A stretch of DNA of 64,000 bases from Micromonospora sp. LH3U1 (GTDB lineage Bacteria > Actinomycetota > Actinomycetes > Mycobacteriales > Micromonosporaceae): NCBI RefSeq assembly GCF_028475105.1, contig NZ_CP116936.1:62001-126000 (forward strand), in the 5' to 3' direction. Position 1 is the stretch's first letter. Every line of letters begins with the position of its first letter. Below are positions 36,786-44,443 of this stretch, piece by piece. A program made the translations under genes and the position numbers. The notes below the pieces were generated by a model. The model made no database searches, was not told the origin of the DNA, and saw nothing but the letters and a program-made list of their open reading frames with translations.

Positions 36786-37490
36786 TCAGTTCCTGGTCAC
36801 CGTCGGGCCTCCGCCGCTGCCCCGGTCGTCGAGCACGAGCGGGGCGTGACCACGCACCGCGTACCGGATGTGGGTTACCTGTGGGGTGTGGATGACGCGG
36901 GTCGGCGTCAGCTCGATCGCCTCCTTGTCGGCGAGGTCGAGGTCCGCGTCGAACAGACGCAGACCGGTGCCGACGACCACCGGTACGACGTGCAGCTCCA
37001 GCTCGTCGAGCAGGCCCGCCTTGAGGACTTGCCGTACCAGGCTGCCGCCTCCCGCCACGGCGACGTTCTTGCCGCCGGCCACGGCCCGTGCCTGCTCGAC
37101 GGCGCTGGCCACGCCATCGGTGACGTAGGTGAAGCTGGTGCCACCTTCGCGCGGCAGGGTCTGGCGGGGCCGGTGCGTGACGACGAAGACCGGCGCGCGG
37201 AACGGTGGCTCCGCACCCCAGGGCACCTCACCCCCGTCGGCCATCCGGCGCCCCATCACGTAAGCGCCGGCTGCCTCGAACGTCTCGGCGATCACGTCCG
37301 AGTTGGTGTCCGGCTCGCCGCCGGCGAAACCCTGCCGCTCGCGCCAGGCCATCGCCTCGGTCGCCCAGCGGGTGACCCGGAAGAAAGCCGCGCTCTCGGC
37401 CGAGTCCATCCAGTTGCCGTCGCCAGCAAATTGGGGGCCGGCGTAGAAGCCGTCCACCGACACCGACAGCTGCGCGGTCACCTTCGTCAT
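36786..37490 (-). CDS. Dihydrofolate reductase-like (RibD C-terminal domain) protein
   Basis: 234 residues from ATG 37490, with GAGGAACCAG upstream. It begins KVTAQLSVSVDGF and has the RibD_C/DHFR-like hallmarks YVMGRRMAD, VFVVTHRPR, GGKNVAVAGGGSLVRQVL and LHVVPVVVGTGLRLF. Such stand-alone proteins in actinobacteria bind NADPH and probably reduce a pteridine, pyrimidine or other small molecule; they are not proven to be folate enzymes. The gene lies downstream of a membrane protein on the same strand. Confidence 0.88.
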   Translation of the reverse strand: MTKVTAQLSVSVDGFYAGPQFAGDGNWMDSAESAAFFRVTRWATEAMAWRERQGFAGGEPDTNSDVIAETFEAAGAYVMGRRMADGGEVPWGAEPPFRAPVFVVTHRPRQTLPREGGTSFTYVTDGVASAVEQARAVAGGKNVAVAGGGSLVRQVLKAGLLDELELHVVPVVVGTGLRLFDADLDLADKEAIELTPTRVIHTPQVTHIRYAVRGHAPLVLDDRGSGGGPTVTRN

Positions 37491-37567
37491 CTCGTCTGGT
37501 TCCTCTCACCGGGCGACGCCCCGTATGGGTGCCGCTCACCGAGGGGTCGGAGCCAGCGGGGATCTCC

Positions 37568-37987
37568 CTACCCGAGGGGTGTGTGACGTGTATCACCGGT
37601 TGTCTCGGTCAGGCCCCACGTTCCGGCGTGCTCGGGATCGCGTGACCAGCGCATGCGGGGCACCTCATCCGGGCGGGGCCTCCAGTCGCGGTAGGGCGCG
37701 ATGGCCATCCGCCAGGCGATCACCGCCAGGATGTAGATGCCCGGGCCGATCAGCCAGAACAGGGCATCGCGTCGCCGGTAGGAGGCGTACGGCGCGAGCC
37801 AGGCGGTTGCCGCCATGGGCACCGCGACCGCGCTGACGTCGGCCATCGGCCCGGGACCGAACCGGGACTCGATCAACTCGCGAAGGACGAAGGACGGGAC
37901 GACCACCGCGAGCACCATCGCCGCCGTGAGGACCGCGCGCATCCGACGATCCAGGGGTATGCGGGCAGGGGTTGGTTCGGCGGACAT
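37568..37987 (-). CDS. Small polytopic membrane protein of unknown function
   Basis: 139 residues. Three hydrophobic helices are visible: about 17-37 (AVLTAAMVLAVVVPSFVL), 48-66 and 76-96 (FWLIGPGIYILAVIAWRMA). A Trp/Pro/Arg-rich cytoplasmic tail follows (DWRPRPDEVPRMRWSRDPE). No enzymatic motif. 77 bases separate its stop from the DHFR-like gene start; they may be co-transcribed. Confidence 0.65.
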   Translation of the reverse strand: MSAEPTPARIPLDRRMRAVLTAAMVLAVVVPSFVLRELIESRFGPGPMADVSAVAVPMAATAWLAPYASYRRRDALFWLIGPGIYILAVIAWRMAIAPYRDWRPRPDEVPRMRWSRDPEHAGTWGLTETTGDTRHTPLG

Positions 37988-38021
37988 TCCCGGAGGGTAC
38001 GGGCCGGCAGGCGGGGTGGAT

Positions 38022-38216
38022 CTACGACTTACGGTCGACGATTGCCGCCTCGATCCGCAGACCGATGCCGGTCAGGATGAGGAAGGCGGCAAGGATGTGC
38101 GGCTTGAGCCCGCTGTAACCGGACGCCATGGTGAGCAGTGTGGTCATGAAGCCAGCCACCAGCGACACGGTGCCGAACGCTCGCACCGTGTCGACCCGCC
38201 GTGCCCGTATGTCCAC
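38022..38216 (-). CDS. Small two-helix membrane protein (64 aa)
   Basis: 64 residues from GTG 38216. Hydrophobic helices span about 12-33 and 40-57 (LKPHILAAFLILTGIGL). There is no ribosome site; instead, on the minus strand TACCGT stands six bases upstream of GTG, matching a leaderless promoter. The start lies inside a 20-base sequence that recurs at 39162. No function is recognised. Confidence 0.55.
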   Translation of the reverse strand: MDIRARRVDTVRAFGTVSLVAGFMTTLLTMASGYSGLKPHILAAFLILTGIGLRIEAAIVDRKS

Positions 38217-38230
38217 AGCGGAACGGTAGC
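38211..38230. repeat. 20-bp direct repeat, copy 1
   Basis: GTCCACAGCGGAACGGTAGC occurs here and again, identical, at 39162-39181. On the minus strand it contains the start codon and a TACCGT -10-like hexamer of the 64-residue gene. Confidence 0.7.
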
Positions 38231-38554
38231 AAGGTCAGGTGGCGAAGCTGTCCGGACGCTGACCTCATCGGCGGGACGCCTGGCCCACGAGGTGCCGGAC
38301 GGTGCGTAGCCGTGGCGGCGGTGAGGTGCACCGCGTTGGCGTTGCAGTGGTGGATGCCTCGCCGCGCACCACCGTGTGGATCTGCGCCGAGGGCTTGGGG
38401 CGAAGGACCGTGATCCTGACGGCCCAGCGGTGGGTGGAGTCGCGGGCATGATTGGCGATTTGAGGGATTTAGCCTGCCGTCTCGGCGATCGACCCTTCGC
38501 TCCGCAAGGGCGCGATTTATGGGCGGGCCGGGCAGTTTTCCTAAACCAAAGACA

Positions 38555-38583
38555 TTGATCTGTCTGGCTGGGTGCAGTATCGT
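38555..38583 (+). promoter_or_regulatory. Promoter TTGATC-N17-TATCGT for the peptidoglycan-binding protein
   Basis: -35 TTGATC (38555-38560) and -10 TATCGT (38578-38583) are separated by 17 bases, with a start near 38590 and an untranslated leader of about 60 bases. The preceding stretch 38231-38554 shows no supportable gene. Confidence 0.6.
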
Positions 38584-38649
38584 CGGTGCAAGCCGAGGGC
38601 ATTCAGGCGTTGCACGGGGCTAGCCGAATGCCGCGGCACAGGAGGAAAT

Positions 38650-39090
38650 ATGTTGCTGCGTCGCATCCTGACAATTTTTGCGCTGGCGACCATCGCTGCC
38701 GCAGCCACCACGACGCCTGTAATGGCTGCTCCGGTGGGTGAAGTAGGAACCATGGCAACCTCGACCTGCAACAAGTGGATTTCCTACAACGGGGCCGACG
38801 TCCCTGCGTACGGAAGCAACGTCAATTGCTCGCTGCGCCGGGGAAATGTGAACTCTGCCGTCTTTCAGCTGCAGGTCACAATGAACGTCTGCTACGAATG
38901 GACTCTCCGTAGCAAGGGCGTCTATCCGCTCACCGCCGACAGCAACTTTGGTCCAACTACCGAAAAGGCACTACGAGCCGTTCAGGCCGCGGAATCCATT
39001 CCCGCCGACGGAGTGTATGGCCCGTATACCCGTTCGGCGATCTATCACCAGCGTTCAAATGGTGGCGTGCCCTGCCTGCAGGTGCCGTAA
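38650..39090 (+). CDS. Secreted peptidoglycan-binding-domain protein, lower GC than neighbours
   Basis: 146 residues from ATG 38650, with AGGAGGAAAT upstream. A signal peptide (about 1-27, IFALATIAAAATTTPVMA) is followed by a small domain with four Cys and a PG_binding_1-type repeat (about 70-135: NVNSAVFQLQVTMN, DSNFGPTTEKALRAVQAAE, DGVYGPYTRSAI). It probably binds wall peptidoglycan or acts as a secreted binding module. Codon use is AT-richer at third positions than in adjacent genes, suggesting recent acquisition or relaxed usage. It has its own clear promoter. Confidence 0.85.
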   Translation: MLLRRILTIFALATIAAAATTTPVMAAPVGEVGTMATSTCNKWISYNGADVPAYGSNVNCSLRRGNVNSAVFQLQVTMNVCYEWTLRSKGVYPLTADSNFGPTTEKALRAVQAAESIPADGVYGPYTRSAIYHQRSNGGVPCLQVP

Positions 39091-39161
39091 GCCGTAGTCG
39101 CTCGGGTCGGGGGGTGGCCGGCGGGCAAGCCGCAGGTCGCCCTCCGGCAGGCCGCCATGAG

Positions 39162-39181
39162 GTCCACAGCGGAACGGTAGC
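39162..39181. repeat. 20-bp direct repeat, copy 2
   Basis: Identical to 38211-38230, in the same orientation. The two copies flank a 0.93-kb segment that contains the lower-GC peptidoglycan-binding gene. Here the site lies 42 bases upstream of the LLM oxidoreductase start. Confidence 0.7.
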
Positions 39182-39210
39182 GAGAACCCGGCCCCGCCGT
39201 CGTCCCCGGC

Positions 39211-39216
39211 TAGGCT
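39211..39216 (+). promoter_or_regulatory. TAGGCT -10 element, leaderless promoter of the LLM gene
   Basis: TAGGCT stands seven bases before ATG 39224, the same spacing and hexamer as at 24179. A transcript would begin at or near the start codon. Confidence 0.5.
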
Positions 39217-39223
39217 GGCGATC

Positions 39224-40105
39224 ATGCGGATTGGCATCGTGATCCTGCCGGACCAGCGTTGGGCCGAGGCGCAGCATCGCTGGCGGCAGGTCGACGAGTG
39301 GGGCTTCGACCACGCCTGGACGTACGACCACCTGGGATGGCGGGACCTGGTCGACGGCCCGTGGTTCGACTCGATGGCCACGTTGACCGCCGCCGCCACG
39401 GTGACCTCCCGGGTCCGGCTGGGCACCCTCGTCGCGTCGCCGAACTTCCGGCACCCGGCCGCGTTCGCCCGGCAGATCACCACGGTGGATGACGTCTCCG
39501 ACGGCCGGTTGCTGCTCGGCCTGGGTGCGGGCGGCATCGGCTTCGACTCGGCCGTGCTGGGCGGTGAGACGCTGCCGCCGCGTCAGCGGGTCGACCGGTT
39601 CGCCGAGTTCACCGAGCTGCTGGATCTGATCCTGCGGGAGGACGGCACCACCTGGCGTGGTGACTGGTTCGCCGCGGTGGACGCCCGCAACAACCCTGGC
39701 TGCGTGCAGCAGCCCCGGGTGCCGTTCGTGGTGGCCGCCAACGGGCCACGGTCGATGCGACTGGTGGCCCGCTTCGGGCAGGGGTGGGTGACCACCGGCA
39801 CTGGCGACGACAACGACCTGCAGAGTTGGTGGGACAGCGTGTCCGCGCTGTCCGTGCGGATGGACCGGACGCTCGACGAGGCCGGCCGCGATCCGGCCAC
39901 CCTGGACCGTTATCTCCTACTGGACTCGGCGCCGGTCTTCTCGCTCAGCAGCGCGCAGTTCTTCGCCGATCAGGTCGGTCGGGCCGCCGACCTCGGCTTC
40001 ACCGACGTGGTGACGCACTGGCCGCGCGCCAACAGTTGGTACGCCGGTGACGAGGCCATCCTGGTGGACGTGGCGACCCGACTGCTGCCGGAGCTTCGCG
40101 GCTGA
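39224..40105 (+). CDS. LLM-class F420-dependent oxidoreductase
   Basis: 293 residues. A luciferase-like monooxygenase TIM barrel is indicated by MRIGIVILPDQRWAEAQ, DHAWTYDHLGWRDL, RVRLGTLVASPNFRHPA and DGRLLLGLGAG. The segment FVVAANGPRSMRLVARFGQGW lies in the second half. In actinobacteria most such proteins use coenzyme F420 rather than FMN. Substrate unknown. Leaderless promoter TAGGCT seven bases upstream. The surrounding genes are single and unrelated. Confidence 0.88.
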   Translation: MRIGIVILPDQRWAEAQHRWRQVDEWGFDHAWTYDHLGWRDLVDGPWFDSMATLTAAATVTSRVRLGTLVASPNFRHPAAFARQITTVDDVSDGRLLLGLGAGGIGFDSAVLGGETLPPRQRVDRFAEFTELLDLILREDGTTWRGDWFAAVDARNNPGCVQQPRVPFVVAANGPRSMRLVARFGQGWVTTGTGDDNDLQSWWDSVSALSVRMDRTLDEAGRDPATLDRYLLLDSAPVFSLSSAQFFADQVGRAADLGFTDVVTHWPRANSWYAGDEAILVDVATRLLPELRG

Positions 40106-40133
40106 TCCGATCGTCCCGCGGATGGCAACCGGA

Positions 40134-40565
40134 TCAGGTGCCGAGGTCGCCGCTGGCCACACCGCCCTCGCCGCCGGAGACCAGCCGCAGGCGGAGGCAG
40201 ACGATCGGGGTGTCGCCGTCGACCGGGGTGCCGAGCCGCGCCCAGTAGGCCGAGTGCCCGGCCCGCCACTCCTCGATCGAGCGGTCACCCTCACCTTCGG
40301 CGCGGGCGAAGTCCCATGGCACGTCGGCGAAGCGGACCACCTCGACTCCGGTGATCTCCACGACGCCGGCCAGCGCATCGTCGTCGTCGACCAGGGCGAG
40401 CCGTTCGCCGACGTGCTCCAACTCCTCGCCCTCCTCCGCGTACTCGGCGAGCCGGCCGGCCGTCGCGGTCTTCACGCCGGCCAGCACCAGGGTGTTGAGG
40501 GTTGCCCGTAGCTCGCCGGGGGTCCCGAGGGCGAGGGCGCGCAGGTCACCGATCCGAGGCCACAT
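40134..40565 (-). CDS. ASCH domain protein
   Basis: 143 residues from ATG 40565. It shows the ASCH/PUA-like signature: LRALALGTPGEL, LVLAGVKTATAG, GERLALVDDDD, GVVEITGVEVVRFADVPWDFARAEGEG and SIEEWRAGHSAYW. ASCH proteins bind RNA or nucleosides, and some cleave RNA or deacylate modified cytidine. No catalytic assignment is made here. It lies downstream of a questin-oxidase-like gene on the same strand. Confidence 0.88.
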   Translation of the reverse strand: MWPRIGDLRALALGTPGELRATLNTLVLAGVKTATAGRLAEYAEEGEELEHVGERLALVDDDDALAGVVEITGVEVVRFADVPWDFARAEGEGDRSIEEWRAGHSAYWARLGTPVDGDTPIVCLRLRLVSGGEGGVASGDLGT

Positions 40566-40622
40566 CCTGCCGAGGCTAGGCCAGCGCGGCCCGCACCGCT
40601 GCCGCAATTCGCCGGGCTCTGC

Positions 40623-41681
40623 TCAGATCAACTGGCCGGCATAGCCGGCGGCGGCGAGCAGTCGGTCGTCGCCACTGGCGGCGTGCGCGTCGAGCACCGC
40701 GTCGGCGAGTTTGACCACGTGCTCGTCGCCGTGCCGGGCCGCGCGGGCGAAGGCCTCCGCCGGGGTCGCGGCGGTCACGGTCGGCGGCGCGATGCCGTCG
40801 GCTGGGGCGTACACCGTGGTCATGGCCGCCGTCGCGGACCAGGCCGCGGCGAGGCTCGGTGCCCACAGACCCCGGTCCAGTGCCGGCAGGGTACGCAGCA
40901 CCGCGGTCGGCGCGGTCACCGCGTGCACCAGCATGACCGGCGCCGCGTGCCCGAAGCGCAGGTAGTCCAGCCCGGCCCGGTGCACCAACGTGGTGAGCCC
41001 GCGCTTCGCCTCGGCCGGGCTGCGCGCGGGGCGCAGCGCCGCGAGCGCCGGCTCCCATCGGGGTACGCCCGGCAGTTGGCCCAGCCGATCCCGAACGCCC
41101 CCGGTCTGGTCGTCGATCCGGGGCAGCCCGGCCAGCGCGGCGTCCACGTCGATCCCGTCGTTGTTCGGCCCGTCCGACTCGCCGACGGTGACGCCGTCGA
41201 GCAGCCGGGCGGCGCCGGGGACCGGCTGCCAGCGGGCCGCCCAGTAGCCGAGGGCCTGGCCCAACTCGGTGAGCCGCTGTGGGTTCACCTCGTCCGAGCC
41301 GAGCGCGCGTACGGCGTGCCCGACCCGGATCACACCGTGGGTGGCGCCGGCGGCGATGCCGGGCAGCAGTCGGGGCCACCAGGTGCCGAGCACGTCGCGC
41401 CACGGGCGTTCGCGCAGTTGCCGGTCGAAGTACGCCAGCCAGTCACCGGCCCGCTTCGGATCGCCGAGCGCTCCCCGCCAGTCGTCGATCGGGTGCAGCC
41501 CTCGGGGCAGCTCGTCGAGCCGGCCGACGTAGTCGTCGAGCCAGCGGTGCACCCGCTGCTGGTGCCCGTGTCGGGCCAGCGCCTCGACGGCCATCGGCCC
41601 GTGGTTGGAGAGCCAGCCCTCGTATTCGGGGCCGGTGCGGTGCAGTCGTTCGTACGCCTCGTCGAGGATTTCGTCACTCAT
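40623..41681 (-). CDS. Questin-oxidase-like (DUF4243) protein
   Basis: 352 residues. The largely helical protein has LHRTGPEYEGWLSNHGPMAVEAL near the N-terminus, a central HGVIRVGHAVRALG, RFGHAAPVMLVHAVTAPTAV, and a late HGDEHVVKLADAVLDAH. These His-containing helices resemble the questin oxidase family, whose fungal members open an anthraquinone ring by Baeyer-Villiger oxidation; bacterial members have unknown substrates. The upstream neighbour is a phosphoribosyltransferase gene 33 bases away on the same strand, so an operon is possible. Confidence 0.85.
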   Translation of the reverse strand: MSDEILDEAYERLHRTGPEYEGWLSNHGPMAVEALARHGHQQRVHRWLDDYVGRLDELPRGLHPIDDWRGALGDPKRAGDWLAYFDRQLRERPWRDVLGTWWPRLLPGIAAGATHGVIRVGHAVRALGSDEVNPQRLTELGQALGYWAARWQPVPGAARLLDGVTVGESDGPNNDGIDVDAALAGLPRIDDQTGGVRDRLGQLPGVPRWEPALAALRPARSPAEAKRGLTTLVHRAGLDYLRFGHAAPVMLVHAVTAPTAVLRTLPALDRGLWAPSLAAAWSATAAMTTVYAPADGIAPPTVTAATPAEAFARAARHGDEHVVKLADAVLDAHAASGDDRLLAAAGYAGQLI

Positions 41682-41714
41682 GCGTCGATCGTCGGAGGTG
41701 AACCTCGGTTCAGG

Positions 41715-42266
41715 TCAAGCCGGCAGATCCGCGGCGTTGATCAGGCCGGTGATCCGTAGATCGGCCGCGATCTCGGGCGGGCAGTCGACGGCCACGACGG
41801 CGGTGCCCAGCACCTCGGCACCGCGCGCGGCGCAGATGTCGTAGAGGGCGCGAAGTTGCGCGCCGGTACGCACCCAGTCGTCCACCACCAGCACCCGGTC
41901 GTCGGGGCCGAGGTGCCGGTCCCGTACGGCCAGGTCGACCTGCCGACCTCGGTAGTCCGGTGGGCTCTGTGCCCAGGTGAGCGACCCAGCCGGCAGCCGA
42001 CCGTCGCCGGGCTTGTGAGCGGCCACGAAGCCGACCCCGAGGGCGGTGGCGGCCAGCGGCCCGAGCAGCAGCCCGGTGACCGCCGGGGCGAGCACCACGG
42101 TCGGCCGGGCGGCCCGGTACGGCGCCACCAGGGCCGGTCCCAGCCCGGCCAGCACGTCCGGGTCCCGCCACCAACCGGAGATGTCGCTGACCAGGTGACT
42201 GGTGCCGGGGCCGGGGTCGATCCACTGGAACAGGGCGGCCAGTCGGTCGGTCAGCTCAGCGGACAT
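41715..42266 (-). CDS. Phosphoribosyltransferase family protein
   Basis: 183 residues from ATG 42266. The type I PRTase PRPP-binding loop is present as [18 protein letters not shown] (about 122-139), with [20 protein letters not shown] earlier and [17 protein letters not shown] at the end. The N-terminus ([17 protein letters not shown]) is like purine/adenine PRT-like proteins in actinobacteria. The exact base acceptor is not clear. It diverges from the RlpA gene and is likely first in an operon with the questin-oxidase-like gene. Confidence 0.87.
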   Translation of the reverse strand: MSAELTDRLAALFQWIDPGPGTSHLVSDISGWWRDPDVLAGLGPALVAPYRAARPTVVLAPAVTGLLLGPLAATALGVGFVAAHKPGDGRLPAGSLTWAQSPPDYRGRQVDLAVRDRHLGPDDRVLVVDDWVRTGAQLRALYDICAARGAEVLGTAVVAVDCPPEIAADLRITGLINAADLPA

Positions 42267-42453
42267 TCGCCCATCCTGCGGCACGAGCGGTCGGCGTGTC
42301 GGCACCCGGGCCACCCGGCCCACCTGGGGTCGGATGATCGGCTACACGTACCAGTGTAAATGCGGGCATACCACCATGATCACGTTGACTTCGGAAGTGC
42401 TTCTCTCGTTACGGTCCGACCCGGTTTGTTCAGTCGACGAAAGGACCGGGCTG

Positions 42454-43086
42454 GTGGTAGGTAAGCACTCCCGTACCCGCATCTTCTCCTCCCCGGCGGG
42501 CATCGTGGCCACCGCGGCGGTCGGCGTCGCCCTCGCCGTCGGGGGCACGTTCGGTGCCGTGCAGCTGACCTCCGGCTCCGGTCAGTCAGAGCAGGCGGCT
42601 TTCGACTTCACCCCGACCACCGCCGCCAGCAGCCCCACCCCCAGCTCCCCGGCAGCCTCCCCGAGTCCCAGTGCCTCGCCGAGCGTTTCCGCCAGCCCGT
42701 CGGCCACCCGGTCGCAGCAGGCCGCCTCGCGAGCCAAGGCCCGCACCGCGCCGCCGAAGCCGAGCCCGACCGCCAAGAAGACCACGAAGGCACCGAGTGT
42801 GCTGGAGAGTGGCTCGTGCGGCGCCTCGTTCTACTCCGACGGGCAGCTCACCGCCAACGGTGAGTCGTTCAACCCGAACGAGCTGACCGCCGCGCACAAG
42901 ACGCTGCCGTTCAACACCAAGGTCCGGGTGACCAACCCGGCCAACGGCAAGTCGGTCGTGGTGCGCATCAACGACCGTGGCCCGTTCATCGACGGCCGCT
43001 GCCTGGACCTCTCCCGGGCCGCGTTCGCCACCATCGCGTCGGTCGACGTGGGCGCGCTCACTGTCCGCTACGAGGTCCTCGGCTGA
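42454..43086 (+). CDS. RlpA-like lytic transglycosylase / double-psi beta-barrel protein
   Basis: 210 residues from GTG 42454, eight bases after AAAGGA; an upstream ATG is possible but the preceding 120 bases read poorly. A signal-anchor helix (about 12-35) is followed by a Ser/Pro/Ala linker (about 45-110) and a C-terminal DPBB domain (about 118-210) with [46 protein letters not shown] and [10 protein letters not shown]. RlpA cuts denuded glycan at septa in Pseudomonas; activity here is inferred. A TTGACT -35 with TACGGT may drive it. Confidence 0.9.
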   Translation: MVGKHSRTRIFSSPAGIVATAAVGVALAVGGTFGAVQLTSGSGQSEQAAFDFTPTTAASSPTPSSPAASPSPSASPSVSASPSATRSQQAASRAKARTAPPKPSPTAKKTTKAPSVLESGSCGASFYSDGQLTANGESFNPNELTAAHKTLPFNTKVRVTNPANGKSVVVRINDRGPFIDGRCLDLSRAAFATIASVDVGALTVRYEVLG

Positions 43087-43190
43087 CCGGGGCGGGTGAC
43101 GGAGATTCGGCCGACCAACCGGGCCGGCTGGACAGAACCTCCTCAGACGACGGGTCAGGTTCATTCACCGTTTCACGAGGATCAGGCAAA

Positions 43191-44315
43191 CTGTCCCTCG
43201 TATCCACGCGACTCCTCCAGTCGGGCCGTCGCCCGCTGAGCCCCGGATCCCGCGCCGGCCTCGGCGCGGCCCTCGTTCTGCTCGCGATCGTGTCGGCGGT
43301 GGAGGCGGCAGACGGCCGGTCGGCGCACTACGTAGCGCTGTTGGCGGCCGTACCGTTCCTGGCCGCCGCCCTGGCATCTTGGCCGGTGGTGCTGGCGGTG
43401 GGCGCCGCGGCGACCCTGACCGGGGCCGGCTTCGCCCTGGTCGAGCCGAAGATGTCGCTGGTCACCTCGGTCAACGTGGTCGCGGTCGCGGTCGCCACCG
43501 GGTTGGCGGTGGTGGTGGCGTCGCTTCGACAGCGGCAGGCGGAGAAGCTCGTCGAGCTGACCAAGCTCGCCTCGGTGGCCCAACAGGCGGTGCTGCGTCC
43601 GCTCGGCCCGCAGGTCGGCACGCTTTCGGTCGCGGGTCGCTACATCTCCTCCACCGCGACGGCCGAGATCGGCGGTGACCTGTACGAGGCGATCGACACG
43701 CCCTACGGCGTACGGATGATCATCGGTGATGTGCGCGGCAAGGGCCTGGACGCGGTCCGGCTGGCGAGCATCGTCCTCGGCTCCTACCGGCACGTGGCGT
43801 ACGAGCGGGCCGACCTGCGCGCCGTCGTCGCCGACCTGGACCGCGCGGTGGCCCGCAACGTCGGCGACGAGGACTTCGTGACTGCGGCCCTGGTCGAGGA
43901 GCGCGGCGGCACGCTCACGATCGTCAACTGCGGGCATCCGCCACCGCTGCTGCTGCGCCGGGGCGCGGTGATTTCGCTGGATCCGCCGGCGCCGGCGCCT
44001 CCGCTCGGGTTCATGCCGGTGGTCCGACCCCGGGTCGAACGCCTGGAGCCCGGGGATCGGCTGCTGCTGTTCACTGACGGCCTGGGCGAGGCCCGGCGCG
44101 ACGGCGAGTTCTTCCCCACGGCCGACCGGGCCTGGCGACTGCTCGGCCACGGCACGGTCGCCGACGGGCTGGCCTCGCTGGAGATCGCCCTGGTCGAGTG
44201 GGTCCATGGTCGGCTCGACGATGACATCGCCCTGGTCCTCATGGAGTACGTCGGCGCCCGTAACGGCGCGGCGGCAGCCGTCCCGAGCTGGGAGGTCGGC
44301 GCCGCCGAGAGCTGA
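43191..44315 (+). CDS. PP2C (SpoIIE-type) Ser/Thr phosphatase, membrane-anchored; CTG start likely
   Basis: 374 residues if read from CTG 43191; the first canonical start (GTG 43290) would cut into the first helix. The frame upstream is open, with about 85% GC at third positions, and GAGGATCAGG precedes the CTG. Three hydrophobic helices lie in the first 100 residues. A SpoIIE/RsbU-like PPM domain (about 145-355) follows, with [27 protein letters not shown] and [13 protein letters not shown]. It probably dephosphorylates an anti-anti-sigma factor. It follows RlpA and precedes the acyl-CoA dehydrogenase gene. Confidence 0.88.
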   Translation: MSLVSTRLLQSGRRPLSPGSRAGLGAALVLLAIVSAVEAADGRSAHYVALLAAVPFLAAALASWPVVLAVGAAATLTGAGFALVEPKMSLVTSVNVVAVAVATGLAVVVASLRQRQAEKLVELTKLASVAQQAVLRPLGPQVGTLSVAGRYISSTATAEIGGDLYEAIDTPYGVRMIIGDVRGKGLDAVRLASIVLGSYRHVAYERADLRAVVADLDRAVARNVGDEDFVTAALVEERGGTLTIVNCGHPPPLLLRRGAVISLDPPAPAPPLGFMPVVRPRVERLEPGDRLLLFTDGLGEARRDGEFFPTADRAWRLLGHGTVADGLASLEIALVEWVHGRLDDDIALVLMEYVGARNGAAAAVPSWEVGAAES

Positions 44316-44366
44316 TCCGGCCGGTGCGGCACGGAGTGTGTAATCGCTGTCACTTGGGCGATCCAC

Positions 44367-44396
44367 TTGTCGCTGCCTACCCGCGAGTAATACAGT
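44367..44396 (+). promoter_or_regulatory. Promoter TTGTCG-N18-TACAGT of the acyl-CoA dehydrogenase
   Basis: -35 TTGTCG (44367-44372) and -10 TACAGT (44391-44396) are 18 bases apart, so transcription would start at about 44403, within a palindrome. Confidence 0.5.
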
Positions 44397-44400
44397 CGGG

Positions 44401-44416
44401 GTTACTGATCGGTAAC
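44401..44416. promoter_or_regulatory. Operator-like palindrome at the start site of the acyl-CoA dehydrogenase
   Basis: GTTACTGATCGGTAAC matches its own reverse complement at 14 of 16 positions, with perfect GTTAC/GTAAC outer arms. It sits over the predicted transcription start, so a TetR- or FadR-like repressor is likely; the regulator is not in the window. Confidence 0.55.
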
Positions 44417-44443
44417 ACCTGTCCGGAAGCGGGGCCAGCGAGC

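Noticed and set aside
39045..39167. 40-codon minus-strand frame starting in the second 20-bp repeat
   Set aside because: It copies the leaderless arrangement of the first copy but lies antisense to the peptidoglycan-binding gene and has poor codon use.
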